Shown: positions 1 through 7,311 of the stretch, piece after piece
How positions within the stretch are numbered: position 1 is the first letter of the stretch
How the letters are laid out: every line of letters starts with the position of its first letter
NCBI GenBank assembly: GCA_945787595.1
Contig: CALZJV010000289.1
Location: forward strand, 1 to 15,641
From: an uncultured Desulfobacterales bacterium
GTDB taxonomy: Bacteria > Desulfobacterota > Desulfobacteria > Desulfobacterales > JAFDCJ01
Reading direction: 5' to 3'
Length of the DNA stretch: 15,641 bases
Notes under the pieces: generated by a model
What the model was told of the DNA's origin: nothing
Seen by the model: only the letters and a program-made list of their open reading frames with translations
The model's database searches: none
Translations under genes and position numbers: made by a program

Positions 1-126
1 GTTAATCCTGTCAGAAAAATAAAATTGTATTTCGTTAAGTTTTTTATTCGATTAAACTGGCCGCTTTTCAGGCCAGCGGCGGGGCTGAACCTTGAACCCC
101 GAGCCCTGAACCTTTGAACCCTGATT
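1..126. repeat. Repeat-rich leader upstream of the polyferredoxin gene
   Basis: This stretch has no gene and consists largely of repeats. Bases 1-19 resemble the reverse complement of the TTGACAGGATT-type string found again near 11327-11355. Bases 51-81 hold a hairpin-forming sequence (CTGGCC at 57-62, GGCCAG at 71-76) that recurs in inverted orientation at 4790-4820. Bases 84-123 are a GAACC-type string. The identical 16-mer AACCTTTGAACCCTGA lies at 109-124 and 7312-7327, and GCTGAACCTTGAACC at 84-98 recurs inverted at 6950-6964. No promoter or Shine-Dalgarno sequence stands out. Confidence 0.7.
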
Positions 127-2082
127 ATGAATATCTTAACCACTCGACGGATCAGTCAGGCATTCTTTTTTGTCTTATTTTTATGGTTTTGTGTGGCCAC
201 CACTTTAGGGGATCAATGGTGGCAACTACGCGGCTGGCCGGTAAACTGGATCATTCAGCTCGATCCACTCGTCGGGTTGGCTACCTTGCTGAGTACCCGT
301 ACCCTGTATGCCGGGCTGTTGTGGGGTTTATCCACCGTGGTCTTGACAATTATTTTTGGCAGGTTTTTCTGCGGCTGGATTTGTCCCTTCGGTACCATCC
401 ATCATTTCGTTGGATTTGCCGCCAACCGTAAAAAACCGATCGCGGCTAAAATAAAACTTAACCGCTATCGTCCGGCGCAATCCATCAAATACTGGGTTCT
501 GATTTTTCTTTTAACCATCTCAGCGATTGAGCTTGCAGTCGACCTTATCCGGTTACCAGCGACCCTTGGCTTGCTTTTCGGAATTCTGGCCCTGGCCGTC
601 CTGGTTTTGATAGTCATTTATGCTGTACGCCAGACCCGGACGAATCTTAAAAATGCGGTCTTGCTGTTTTTGGGATTTACGGCGCTCTGGCTGCTGTTAA
701 GTTACGGTTTGAATGGAAATACGATATCCGTTGCGTCACTTCAAATCGGGTTGCTGGATCCCATCCCGCTGGTGTACCGCTCAATTAATCTGATTGTACT
801 GCCGTTCATCGATCAAACCGCGTTGGAGCTTACCGCAGTCCCGCGCTTGTATAGCGGTACCGGGCTGATTGCAGCCGTTTTTATGACGGCGATATTATTA
901 AATCTGGCGATACCCCGCTTTTACTGCCGTTTTATCTGCCCGGCGGGAGCACTTTTCGCGGTGCTGAGCCGTTTTGCCGTGTGGCGAATCGGTAAAAGCC
1001 GCGATGAATGTTCCCAATGCCATATCTGTGAACAAAACTGCGAGGGCGCCTGCAACCCAACCACCGAGATCAGATTTAATGAATGCATATTGTGTGTCAA
1101 CTGCATAAATGACTGTCGTCACGGTATGATGACATATCAGACCATGCCTTCGGCGACCGGTGAAATCCCGGGGACGAATATGTCCCGCCGGCAATTTTTG
1201 ACTGCAACGATATCCGGCGCAGCCATAATCCCGATGCTGCGGGTAAGCGGATCTCTGGGATCCAACTGGAATCCAGCCGTTGTCCGTCCACCGGGTGCGC
1301 TGCCGGAAGCAGATTTCCTTTCACGCTGTATCAAGTGCGGTCAGTGCATGCGCATTTGCCCGACTAACGTGATTCATCCGGCCGGCCTGGAGGGAGGTAT
1401 TGAAGGATTGTGGACGCCGGCCCTTAATTTTCGTATCGGCACCAGCGGGTGTCAGTTTAATTGCATTGCCTGTGGCCATCTATGCCCGACGGCGGCCATC
1501 CGGCCCATCAGTCTGGACGAACGGCAGGGGAGAAACCGCTTTGCCGCTCAAGGAGCCATAAAAATCGGAACGGCTTTTATCGACCGCGGCCGTTGCCTGC
1601 CCTGGGCCATGGATAAGCCCTGCATTGTATGCCAGGAAAATTGCCCGGTCAGTCCCAAGGCAATCCGTACCCGGCAAACTTTTAACACGATTCATACCAG
1701 CGCCGCACTGGTGGTGGCAAGGGCCGATGCCATGTATATTGAATTTCAAGCAACCGCTCCCGGAGCGGACCAATTTGCCACAGGCGATTATTACTGTGTG
1801 GTTCCGACATCCGCAGACCATCGCCCGCGGAGAATTATCAGCAGTTGGGAAAGGGGTTTGAAAATCGCCGAGGGGTTGCCCTTTGAGTCACTGCCATCGC
1901 CGGGAAGTCTCGTTGAAATTCAGATAAGGCTTCAACAGCCTTATGTTGACCCCGGACTTTGCATCGGCTGCGGTGTTTGCGAACATGAGTGCCCGGTTCC
2001 GGGAAAACGCGCCATCCGGGTGACGGCTGACAATGAGTCAAGAGCCCGCGAACACGCACTGCTGCTTGAAGTATCTACCTGA
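127..2082 (+). CDS. NapH/NapG-like fused membrane polyferredoxin (4Fe-4S protein)
   Basis: This is a predicted membrane electron-transfer protein of 651 aa. The N-terminal half resembles NapH/NosR-type proteins: several hydrophobic helices (about residues 10-30, 60-80, 120-165, 178-195, 245-262) and two CxxxCP motifs after helices (C82/C86 and C267/C271). Two Cys clusters follow (C295/298/301/305 and C320/323/326/330). Residues 352-376 read MSRRQFLTA plus a hydrophobic run, like a Tat signal, and begin a NapG-like half. That half has clusters at C401-C411, C442-C453, C490/C499/C502/C506 (the RCLPWA...CIVCxxxCPVSPKAI signature) and C612-C622. It looks like a napH-napG type fusion with about six Fe-S clusters that passes electrons between the quinone pool and a periplasmic partner; that role is inferred. 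The ATG is the natural start because hydrophobic sequence begins at once. A GAACC repeat runs up to the start and no Shine-Dalgarno is visible. Nap, Nos or other specificity cannot be assigned. Confidence 0.85.
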   Translation: MNILTTRRISQAFFFVLFLWFCVATTLGDQWWQLRGWPVNWIIQLDPLVGLATLLSTRTLYAGLLWGLSTVVLTIIFGRFFCGWICPFGTIHHFVGFAANRKKPIAAKIKLNRYRPAQSIKYWVLIFLLTISAIELAVDLIRLPATLGLLFGILALAVLVLIVIYAVRQTRTNLKNAVLLFLGFTALWLLLSYGLNGNTISVASLQIGLLDPIPLVYRSINLIVLPFIDQTALELTAVPRLYSGTGLIAAVFMTAILLNLAIPRFYCRFICPAGALFAVLSRFAVWRIGKSRDECSQCHICEQNCEGACNPTTEIRFNECILCVNCINDCRHGMMTYQTMPSATGEIPGTNMSRRQFLTATISGAAIIPMLRVSGSLGSNWNPAVVRPPGALPEADFLSRCIKCGQCMRICPTNVIHPAGLEGGIEGLWTPALNFRIGTSGCQFNCIACGHLCPTAAIRPISLDERQGRNRFAAQGAIKIGTAFIDRGRCLPWAMDKPCIVCQENCPVSPKAIRTRQTFNTIHTSAALVVARADAMYIEFQATAPGADQFATGDYYCVVPTSADHRPRRIISSWERGLKIAEGLPFESLPSPGSLVEIQIRLQQPYVDPGLCIGCGVCEHECPVPGKRAIRVTADNESRAREHALLLEVST

Positions 2083-2094
2083 GACCCTGTCTCA
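2080..2094. other. Small hairpin at the stop codon of the polyferredoxin gene
   Basis: TGAGAC (2080-2085) and GTCTCA (2089-2094) form a perfect 6-bp stem with a CCT loop that includes the stop codon. No T tract follows, so this is not a convincing intrinsic terminator. The rest of the gap to the next gene (2095-2287) shows nothing else clear apart from a TTGACA at 2222-2227 without a convincing -10 partner. Confidence 0.3.
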
Positions 2095-2287
2095 TATATG
2101 CCAGCAGGTATGGAGATCGCCACCGGGTGATGATAAATTTCCAAAAAAATACGCCTGGGTGCACGCAGACAAATAAAGGACTAGTCTCTGGCCATGTAAA
2201 TGTGTCCTCAAAATATGGCGATTGACAGGCTTAGGGAAGAGGTATTGAAAGAATTAATAAAAAAAATTCGTATTGGGAGAATTTAAA

Positions 2288-3490
2288 ATGTCCAAAATAA
2301 ACTGCAAAATATCTCGCAGAAATTTTTTAAAAGCTACCGGTACAGCCGGATTGGCCACGATCATAACACCGGTTACGCAATTGGCAGTCGCATCTGAAGC
2401 CCAAGAATCGTTACCTACCCGTCCATTCGGCAACACTGGAGCGAATGTATCAATTCTTTCCCTGGGAGGTATGTTCAACATCGCCTCCAACCAGATGTTG
2501 ATGAAACAGGCCATCAATTGGGGTGTAACTTATTGGGATACGGCGGATTGTTATCAAAGAGGCAGTGAAAATGGCATCGGCAAATATTTCAAAAAGTATC
2601 CGGAAGATCGTAATCGGGTCTTTCTGGTGACCAAATCCGACGCCCGGTCTCCCAAAGGCATGACAGAACTCCTTGATCGCTCCCTTAAAAAAATGAAAAC
2701 CAACTATATTGATCTTTATTTTGTTCACGGGATCTATAGTATTGATGAATTGGATAAGAGCACCAAAAAGTGGGCCGAAAAAGCCAAGGCGGTCGGGAAA
2801 ATCCGCTTTTTCGGCTTCAGCACGCACAGCAACATGGAAGAATGTATGCTGGAAGCCGCCAGGCTCGGCTGGATCGACGGTATCATGATGACCTACAACT
2901 ACCGCCTAATGCGTACCGACCGCATGAAGCGTGCAGTCGATGCCTGCGTCAAAGCGGGAATCGGAATGACCGCCATGAAAACCCAGGGTGGGGGTTCGGT
3001 AAAGACGGATACGGATACCGAACTCAAAATGGCCGGACAGTTTTTGCAAAAAGGATTTACCGATGCCCAAGCCAAACTCATGGCAGTTTGGCAAAATCCA
3101 AATATCTCCAGTATCTGCTCGCAGATGCCGAACATGACCATTCTGATGTCTAATATCGCCGCCGCCATGGGTCGGACGCAACTTTCATCCAATGACGATA
3201 AATTACTACAACAATACGCACAGGAGACGCACTCGGATTATTGCGCCGGATGCGCCGCTATTTGTGAGTCTGCGATAACAGGTGATGTACCTGTCGGCAA
3301 GGTGATGCGGTATCTTATGTACAGCCGCAGCTATGGCGAACATGATCACGCCTGCCGGCGTTTCAGAAATATTGCGCCCGGCATCCGTCGGCAGATGGAT
3401 AACTTAGACTATTCATTGGCCGAGCAAAGATGTCCCCAAAAAATGCCGATTGGACGGCTCATGAGACAGGCTGGTGAGGAGTTATCATGA
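2288..3490 (+). CDS. Tat-exported aldo/keto reductase with C-terminal Cys cluster
   Basis: This 400-aa protein starts at the ATG at 2288, which has GGGAGA (2275-2280) 7 bases upstream; a TTG at 2273 would overlap that ribosome site and is rejected. Residues 1-35 are a twin-arginine signal (SRRNFLKA followed by a hydrophobic stretch ending near AVA). Residues about 45-300 form an aldo/keto reductase barrel with the family tetrad visible: D84 and Y89 in DTADCY, K116 in VTKSD, H147 in FVHG. The tail carries CAGCAAIC (C319, C322, C326), then C356 and RCPQKMPIG (C382), resembling the ferredoxin-like tail of Fe-S aldo/keto reductases. It would be a periplasmic oxidoreductase that could exchange electrons through the cluster. 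It lies 205 bp after the polyferredoxin gene on the same strand, so a shared role is plausible but not shown. The substrate is unknown. Confidence 0.85.
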   Translation: MSKINCKISRRNFLKATGTAGLATIITPVTQLAVASEAQESLPTRPFGNTGANVSILSLGGMFNIASNQMLMKQAINWGVTYWDTADCYQRGSENGIGKYFKKYPEDRNRVFLVTKSDARSPKGMTELLDRSLKKMKTNYIDLYFVHGIYSIDELDKSTKKWAEKAKAVGKIRFFGFSTHSNMEECMLEAARLGWIDGIMMTYNYRLMRTDRMKRAVDACVKAGIGMTAMKTQGGGSVKTDTDTELKMAGQFLQKGFTDAQAKLMAVWQNPNISSICSQMPNMTILMSNIAAAMGRTQLSSNDDKLLQQYAQETHSDYCAGCAAICESAITGDVPVGKVMRYLMYSRSYGEHDHACRRFRNIAPGIRRQMDNLDYSLAEQRCPQKMPIGRLMRQAGEELS

Positions 3491-3631
3491 AAATTGACGC
3501 GTTTTAGGGGCTTTCAGATTCAGAAAACGGACGATCCTATCAGAAATGTCGAATCTAATGCACCGTCTCAAAAGTTATTTCTCGTATTTCCCTAAAACAA
3601 GTGAACTGAATTTTGAATAAACATAATCCAC

Positions 3632-4438
3632 TTATGTTGTTTGAATTCGAACTAACATCTTGATTCCGAATTCGATGTAGTCAGAATAATCCATCCATTC
3701 GGTGTTAACGAGATCAAACTTGTACCAGTTGCCAAGTTCAGCGGCCGCCCTGGAAGGATAGATGGTCACCATAGTCTCATCGCCGGGGGTTTTGACCCGC
3801 AGTTTGAAGGAAAGCATTCCAAACTAAATGGCGGCGGGTTTACCATAGCCTTGAGCGGCTAAAACCTCATCATCCGGCGTGAAGGTCATCAGAATCCGGA
3901 TCATAGAAAAGGTCAGTCTTCAGCTGCGGTGTCGGCGATACAGTCTCGTCATCAAATGGAGCTAAAAGAACCGGGGCATCCGGTACGAAATGATCATCAA
4001 TTGTGTTGGGGGGGGAGGTTCTTGTTGGCCGTAACCGAAGGTGTGGACCAGTTCCTCCGAATAGGCGCTTTCATTGCCATCTAGATCATAAGCGGTGGCA
4101 GCAAAATAATACGTACCACCATCGTCAAGTCCCGTCACCGTGAACTCTGTGATATCGCCCACATCAAGGCTGTTAGAGTAATCGCCGCTGGCATCACCGT
4201 AGTAAATAATGTAGCCGGCCAGATCCGGTTCGCTATTGGCATCCCATGCCAGGCTGACCTCCGCACCATAGGTGCCAAGCGGAAACAGGAGCAAAATAGA
4301 AGTTAAAGCGACTAGTGAAATAAATTCCCTGAGTAATGTGTGTTTCGTTGGATGAAAGTTTATGGTTATTGTTTTCAATGGCGAGCCTTTCTTTTTTTTT
4401 GATATGCTTCCTATCTTGTTTGTTGGATTTAAGGACAT
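3632..4438 (-). pseudogene. Decayed secreted FN3 / choice-of-anchor-U-like protein
   Basis: The first segment (4438 down to 3962) encodes a basic N terminus, a hydrophobic signal-like segment (about residues 38-58, ending TYGAEV) and one fibronectin type III domain (about 61-130, VSLAWDANSEPDLAGY... to SAYSEEL), then a proline run coded by an 8-C tract (G8 on the + strand at 4008-4015). Changing that tract by +1 or -2 continues the reading into a coherent stretch (PDAPVLLAPFDDETVSPTPQ, then FYDPDSDD) that stops near 3870. A further shift reads MTFTPDDEVLAAQGYGKPAAI, an in-frame TAG (3824-3826), then FGMLSFKLRV, VTIY and WYKFDL...DYSDY up to 3632. I recognise this last part as like the C-terminal choice-of-anchor U module. 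Two frame changes plus a stop indicate a pseudogene; an assembly error at the C tract alone would not explain it. Confidence 0.7.
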
Positions 4439-5070
4439 TTTCTTAAAAATTATTATTTACCTGGGAGTTTTTAAAAACAGGTTTGCGAATCGGATTAAGT
4501 CGTCATTAATAGCAAAATTTATGCCATTGCGATCTTGCGAACTGGCACTCCGGCCGAGGCATCAATAGTCGGGCTTTGCGTCTGTTTCATTCTTACCTGT
4601 CTTCGGTATTTAATCGAAGGATGGTCACCGAATTGACGACCGGGTGGGCGGGGCGATTGTTTTTCGTCAAAAGTTTGACCGGTGGAGCCGATAGATGAAG
4701 TGAAGTGAGGAATGGCAGGTAGTCCTTTATCGGATTTTATCTGTTCACTGTTCCGGTCGGGCGGAATCTCATACGAAATTTCATATAAGCGCCGCTGGCT
4801 TGAAAAGCGGCCAGTTTAATCATCAAGAAACCGTGCCATTTTGATGAAGTTTCATATGATGGGTTAACTAAAAAATGAACATCGAACATTGAACGTCCAA
4901 CATCGAATAATGTATTCTGTCAATTTTAAAAAGACTGAGCAAAGCGAAACCATCCTTCGTAATTCGACACGGCTGAGCTCGTCGCAGGCTGCGGTTCGAT
5001 ATTCGATATTCTGCGGTTCGCTGTGTAAAGCAGCTTGAAACTTTCTATTGCGGTAAAATCTTCGTATCCA
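4439..5070. other. Gene-free region with repeats and a weak riboswitch-like match
   Basis: No convincing gene is present. On the minus strand, upstream of the decayed FN3 gene, the 11-mer GACGCAAAGCC (4582-4572) equals a conserved block of c-di-GMP-I (GEMM) riboswitches, and GGAGTGCC lies downstream of it, but the usual GGCAAACC partner is absent. A small stem CTTCG/CGAAG lies just 5' of it. CCGATA (4688-4693) and TATCGG (4728-4733) form a short inverted pair. Bases 4790-4820 are the inverted partner of 51-81. Bases 4875-5030 hold AACATCGAACATTGAAC-like and TTCGATATTCGATATT-like strings, which look like degenerate intergenic repeats. Confidence 0.5.
4790..4820 (-). repeat. Inverted partner of the 51-81 hairpin repeat
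   Basis: The reverse complement of 51-81 matches this site at 30 of 31 positions, the exception being base 4800. Each copy can fold on itself through the complementary GGCC/GCC segments. The two copies are 4.7 kb apart and bracket the polyferredoxin, aldo/keto reductase and FN3 pseudogene. A weaker relative seems to lie at 6969-7015 (GCCGACCAAAAAACCGGCC followed by a TCTAATCAAAC stretch). Confidence 0.75.
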
Positions 5071-5103
5071 AAAAAATACCCCGCCGGTTGACGACGGGGT
5101 ATT
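5071..5103 (-). terminator. Intrinsic terminator of the cytochrome gene
   Basis: AATACCCCG (5075-5083) pairs perfectly with CGGGGTATT (5095-5103), extended across one mismatch by CG/CG, with a GTTGA loop. Read on the minus strand the stem is followed by a run of T (complement of 5071-5076), 66 bases past the cytochrome stop codon. The other strand also has TTTCACTTTTTTT after the stem, so it may work in both directions. Confidence 0.85.
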
Positions 5104-5168
5104 TCACTTTTTTTATTCGTATTAATTGTGGTACTGGTCACATACCCAAATACGTGAATCCAGCTGCC

Positions 5169-5651
5169 CTATTCCTCCTCCACATGGCAACCTTTGCAGC
5201 TGGATGGTCCGACATTGGGCAGCTTCTCTTTAAGCACCAGGCCGGACATTTCCAGCTTTTTGTTCTGGGCCTTGATTTCTTTGTGACAACTTATACACAT
5301 CCTATGATAAGCAGTCTTATAATAGTTTATTAAGGTATCCTCATCTACCTTGCCGCCACCGGCCTTTATCGGGGACTCTAAACCGTCATGGCAGCCCGAC
5401 GTAGTACAGTTCTCAATCGGCGCATCCATTTCCCATTGATGGTGACAGGTATTACAGGTATACACAAAGTGCGTGCCATGGGGAAAAGGGGCCGGCGGCC
5501 GCTTCGCCTCCACATCTTCAGGCGGACCCAGCGGGATAACGCCCAGGGGAACACTTATGGTCTCATCGTCACTTTCCCCGGAAACAACCATTGCATTGCC
5601 GAAAACTACAGCCAGAATTAAACAAAGAACGCCGATGCTTATTTTATACAT
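5169..5651 (-). CDS. Periplasmic tetraheme c3-type cytochrome c
   Basis: A 160-aa exported cytochrome of the class III (cytochrome c3/c7) kind. Residues 1-25 form a signal peptide (MYKISIGVLC, then a hydrophobic core ending VVSGES). Four heme sites are visible: CNTCH (66-70), CTTSGCH (82-88, a CX4CH site), CISCH (119-123) and CKGCH (152-156). Candidate distal ligands are H58, H61, H71 and H116, giving four bis-His hemes. Such proteins shuttle electrons between periplasmic hydrogenases or dehydrogenases and membrane complexes in sulfate reducers. Two in-frame ATGs lie at 5657 and 5651. AAGGGGG sits directly against the first but 6 bases from the second, so 5651 is preferred. The gene is monocistronic, followed by a terminator, and diverges from the CDP-alcohol phosphatidyltransferase gene. 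Confidence 0.9.
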   Translation of the reverse strand: MYKISIGVLCLILAVVFGNAMVVSGESDDETISVPLGVIPLGPPEDVEAKRPPAPFPHGTHFVYTCNTCHHQWEMDAPIENCTTSGCHDGLESPIKAGGGKVDEDTLINYYKTAYHRMCISCHKEIKAQNKKLEMSGLVLKEKLPNVGPSSCKGCHVEEE

Positions 5652-6012
5652 CCCCATCCCCCTTAATATTTATATAATTTGCAAAAGGTTACAATAGATG
5701 ACGATTCAATCGATCAAGCTAAGTACAAGCAGATAAATTCAAAGAGGAATTAATGCTTCAAATGCAAAAAAAATGCAACCAAAAAAACACATCTATGGAA
5801 ATTTAATTGAATTTTCAACCAGCTTAGTTTCATTCGTTCATTCGCCGAAAATGGGGAATAATGGGATACAGGCATGGCTGATTCAATTTTCTAAAAAATA
5901 TAGGGTCTTCTTATCTCAAAAGCAGGGATTCACCCTATTCACATTCTCCGCATAATTGGGGTATGAAATTCTCACTAAATGCTTTACCGCCCAAGCCGGA
6001 TGACTGTCAAAG
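5652..6012. other. AT-rich divergent intergenic region
   Basis: This region separates the divergent cytochrome and CDP-alcohol phosphatidyltransferase genes, so it should hold promoters for both. It is AT-rich with A and T runs (about 5760-5800) and a short TTCATTCG tandem-like pair near 5829-5844. I see no confident -35/-10 pair, operator or small gene; a 60-codon open frame at 5773-5955 has no family features. Confidence 0.4.
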
Positions 6013-6825
6013 ATGGCTACAGTCATTAATATAAAAGAGCAAACCTCCTTGAATTCTCCCAAATCACAACAGCGACTGCAGCGCTTATGGTGGACAGCGG
6101 TCATTTACTGTTTTTGCATCCTTTCAGGCGGTTTTTTAATACTGAATGAAGATTGGCAAAACCGGCATGGACTGCAGGGGATTGGTCAAGTAGCCATCAT
6201 CACAGCATATGTCCTTATCCTGTTGCGAATCGGGATGCCGTTGAATTATCACCCCCGGCAAAAGGTATTGCATTCGTATTTGGGATATGGCACATGGATT
6301 ACAATAACACGGGCGATGCTGATTGCCATGCTGGCCGGCTACCTGTTCCAGCCATGGCCGCAGTCACGCCTTTTTCCCGGCCGACTGTCATGGACACCCG
6401 GCACCCTTTATTTGGCGGCATCGCTTTTGGATTATCTTGACGGTTGGGTCGCCAGAGCCCGCAAACATGAAACCCAGCTGGGAGCATTTCTCGATATCAA
6501 CATCGATGCGCTGGGATTGCTGATTGCACCGCTTTTGGCAATCTGTTACGGTCAATTGCCTGGCGCTTATCTGAGTGTCGGCGCCGCCTACTATTTGCTT
6601 GTTTTCGGTATCTGGCTAAGAAAAAAATATTCAAGGCCTGTATTTGAAGTTAAACCTAGACGCAGCGCCCGCATCATCGCCGGTTTTCAGATGGGGTTTG
6701 TGGGAATCGCACTGCTGCCTGTTACCTCACCCCCGATGACAACGGTGGCTGCTTACATTTTCATGATACCGCTGCTGGCGGGATTTGTAAAAGACTGGAT
6801 TATTGCCTGCGGCTATGCAAATTAA
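6013..6825 (+). CDS. CDP-alcohol phosphatidyltransferase family membrane protein
   Basis: A 270-aa integral membrane enzyme. The family signature D-x2-DG-x2-AR-x8-G-x3-D-x3-D is complete: D140, D143, G144, A147/R148, G157, D161, D165 (LLDYLDGWVAR...GAFLDINID). Hydrophobic segments fall at about 28-45, 55-72, 95-113, 130-140, 164-180, 182-200 and 225-262. Enzymes of this family move a phosphoalcohol headgroup from a CDP-activated donor onto an alcohol, with the aspartates binding divalent metal. The acceptor here (glycerol-P, inositol-P, or other) cannot be read from the motif. The N-terminal 25 residues are hydrophilic and cytoplasmic-looking. The ribosome site is poor (a GGA 12 bases upstream). 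It is followed on the same strand, after a 537-bp repeat-rich gap, by the reductase/dehydrogenase pair and the glycosyltransferase, which suggests a glycolipid or modified-lipid pathway. Confidence 0.85.
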   Translation: MATVINIKEQTSLNSPKSQQRLQRLWWTAVIYCFCILSGGFLILNEDWQNRHGLQGIGQVAIITAYVLILLRIGMPLNYHPRQKVLHSYLGYGTWITITRAMLIAMLAGYLFQPWPQSRLFPGRLSWTPGTLYLAASLLDYLDGWVARARKHETQLGAFLDINIDALGLLIAPLLAICYGQLPGAYLSVGAAYYLLVFGIWLRKKYSRPVFEVKPRRSARIIAGFQMGFVGIALLPVTSPPMTTVAAYIFMIPLLAGFVKDWIIACGYAN

Positions 6826-6838
6826 AGTTGAGGGGTTC

Positions 6839-6941
6839 AGCCTGCCCTGGTGCGACTCCTAAGATCATATTACGGCCCGTGTAAGGTTCCCAGATATGAA
6901 TCTGAATAATAGAGCAACGTAAATTCAGGTCTGGGCCAGGG
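6839..6941 (+). repeat. 103-bp element, copy A (conserved ends, variable middle)
   Basis: The left end AGCCTGCCCTGGTGCGACTC (6839-6858) matches the reverse complement of 9367-9386 at 19 of 20 positions, and the right end GGTCTGGGCCAGGG (6928-6941) matches the reverse complement of 9284-9297 exactly. The 69-bp interiors are the same length but agree at only about 20 positions, roughly chance. CCCTGG/CCAGGG, and further in GAC/GTC, can pair to form a terminal stem. Confidence 0.75.
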
Positions 6942-6966
6942 GGTTCAAAGGTTCAAGGTTCAGCCC
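6942..6966 (-). repeat. GAACC-type repeat, inverted copy
   Basis: GGTTCAAGGTTCAGC (6950-6964) is the exact reverse complement of GCTGAACCTTGAACC at 84-98. It directly abuts the end of the 103-bp element copy A. Confidence 0.7.
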
Positions 6967-7027
6967 AGCCGCCGACCAAAAAACCGGCCGGTCTAATCAA
7001 ACAGAAAACTTTGATGTTATTTGTTCA

Positions 7028-7142
7028 GCCACAAAGACACCAAGGCACCAAGATTACGGTGAAATTTATTGGTTCGATACCCACAATAGATCTTATGATT
7101 TAAAATACATAAGATCACTTCGTGTCTTAGTGCCTTTGTGGC
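7028..7142. repeat. 115-bp nested inverted repeat (CACAAAGACAC type)
   Basis: The outer arms, 7028-7052 (GCCACAAAGACACC...) and 7118-7142 (...GCCTTTGTGGC), match at 21 of 25 positions when one is reverse complemented. A perfect inner pair, GATCTTATG (7089-7097) and CATAAGATC (7108-7116), is separated by 10 AT-only bases. I know this sort of sequence as a frequent intergenic repeat in environmental bacterial genomes. No protein gene is linked to it here. Confidence 0.75.
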
Positions 7143-7311
7143 AAAACTGTTATTTTGAATGAAGTTTCATTTAGCCTTCCGGGTTGAATAAACCAGACAG
7201 CTCGTATATAAGCGATCGTGCATTCATCAAGAATTAAACCTGTTTCACTCAATAGGGTATGACGGATATTCCATATTTTGATAACTATTATGAGCAGTAT
7301 ACATCGGTTGT

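Noticed and set aside
2273..2287. TTG start for the aldo/keto reductase
   Set aside because: The TTG overlaps the GGGAGA ribosome site; the ATG at 2288 has correct spacing and starts a normal Tat signal.
3962..4438. Functional 158-aa FN3 protein ending after the proline run
   Set aside because: The last residues after the proline tract are an out-of-frame tail, while the shifted frame continues into recognisable family sequence, so a truncated pseudogene fits better.
4467..4478. 12-bp palindrome GTTTTTAAAAAC as an operator
   Set aside because: Low-complexity A/T palindromes are expected by chance in such DNA and it has no partner site.
4926..5141. 71-codon minus-strand open frame
   Set aside because: It reads through the cytochrome terminator and degenerate repeats and shows no family features.
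5773..5955. 60-codon open frame between the divergent genes
   Set aside because: No ribosome site, no recognisable motif, AT-biased composition, and it sits where promoters are expected.
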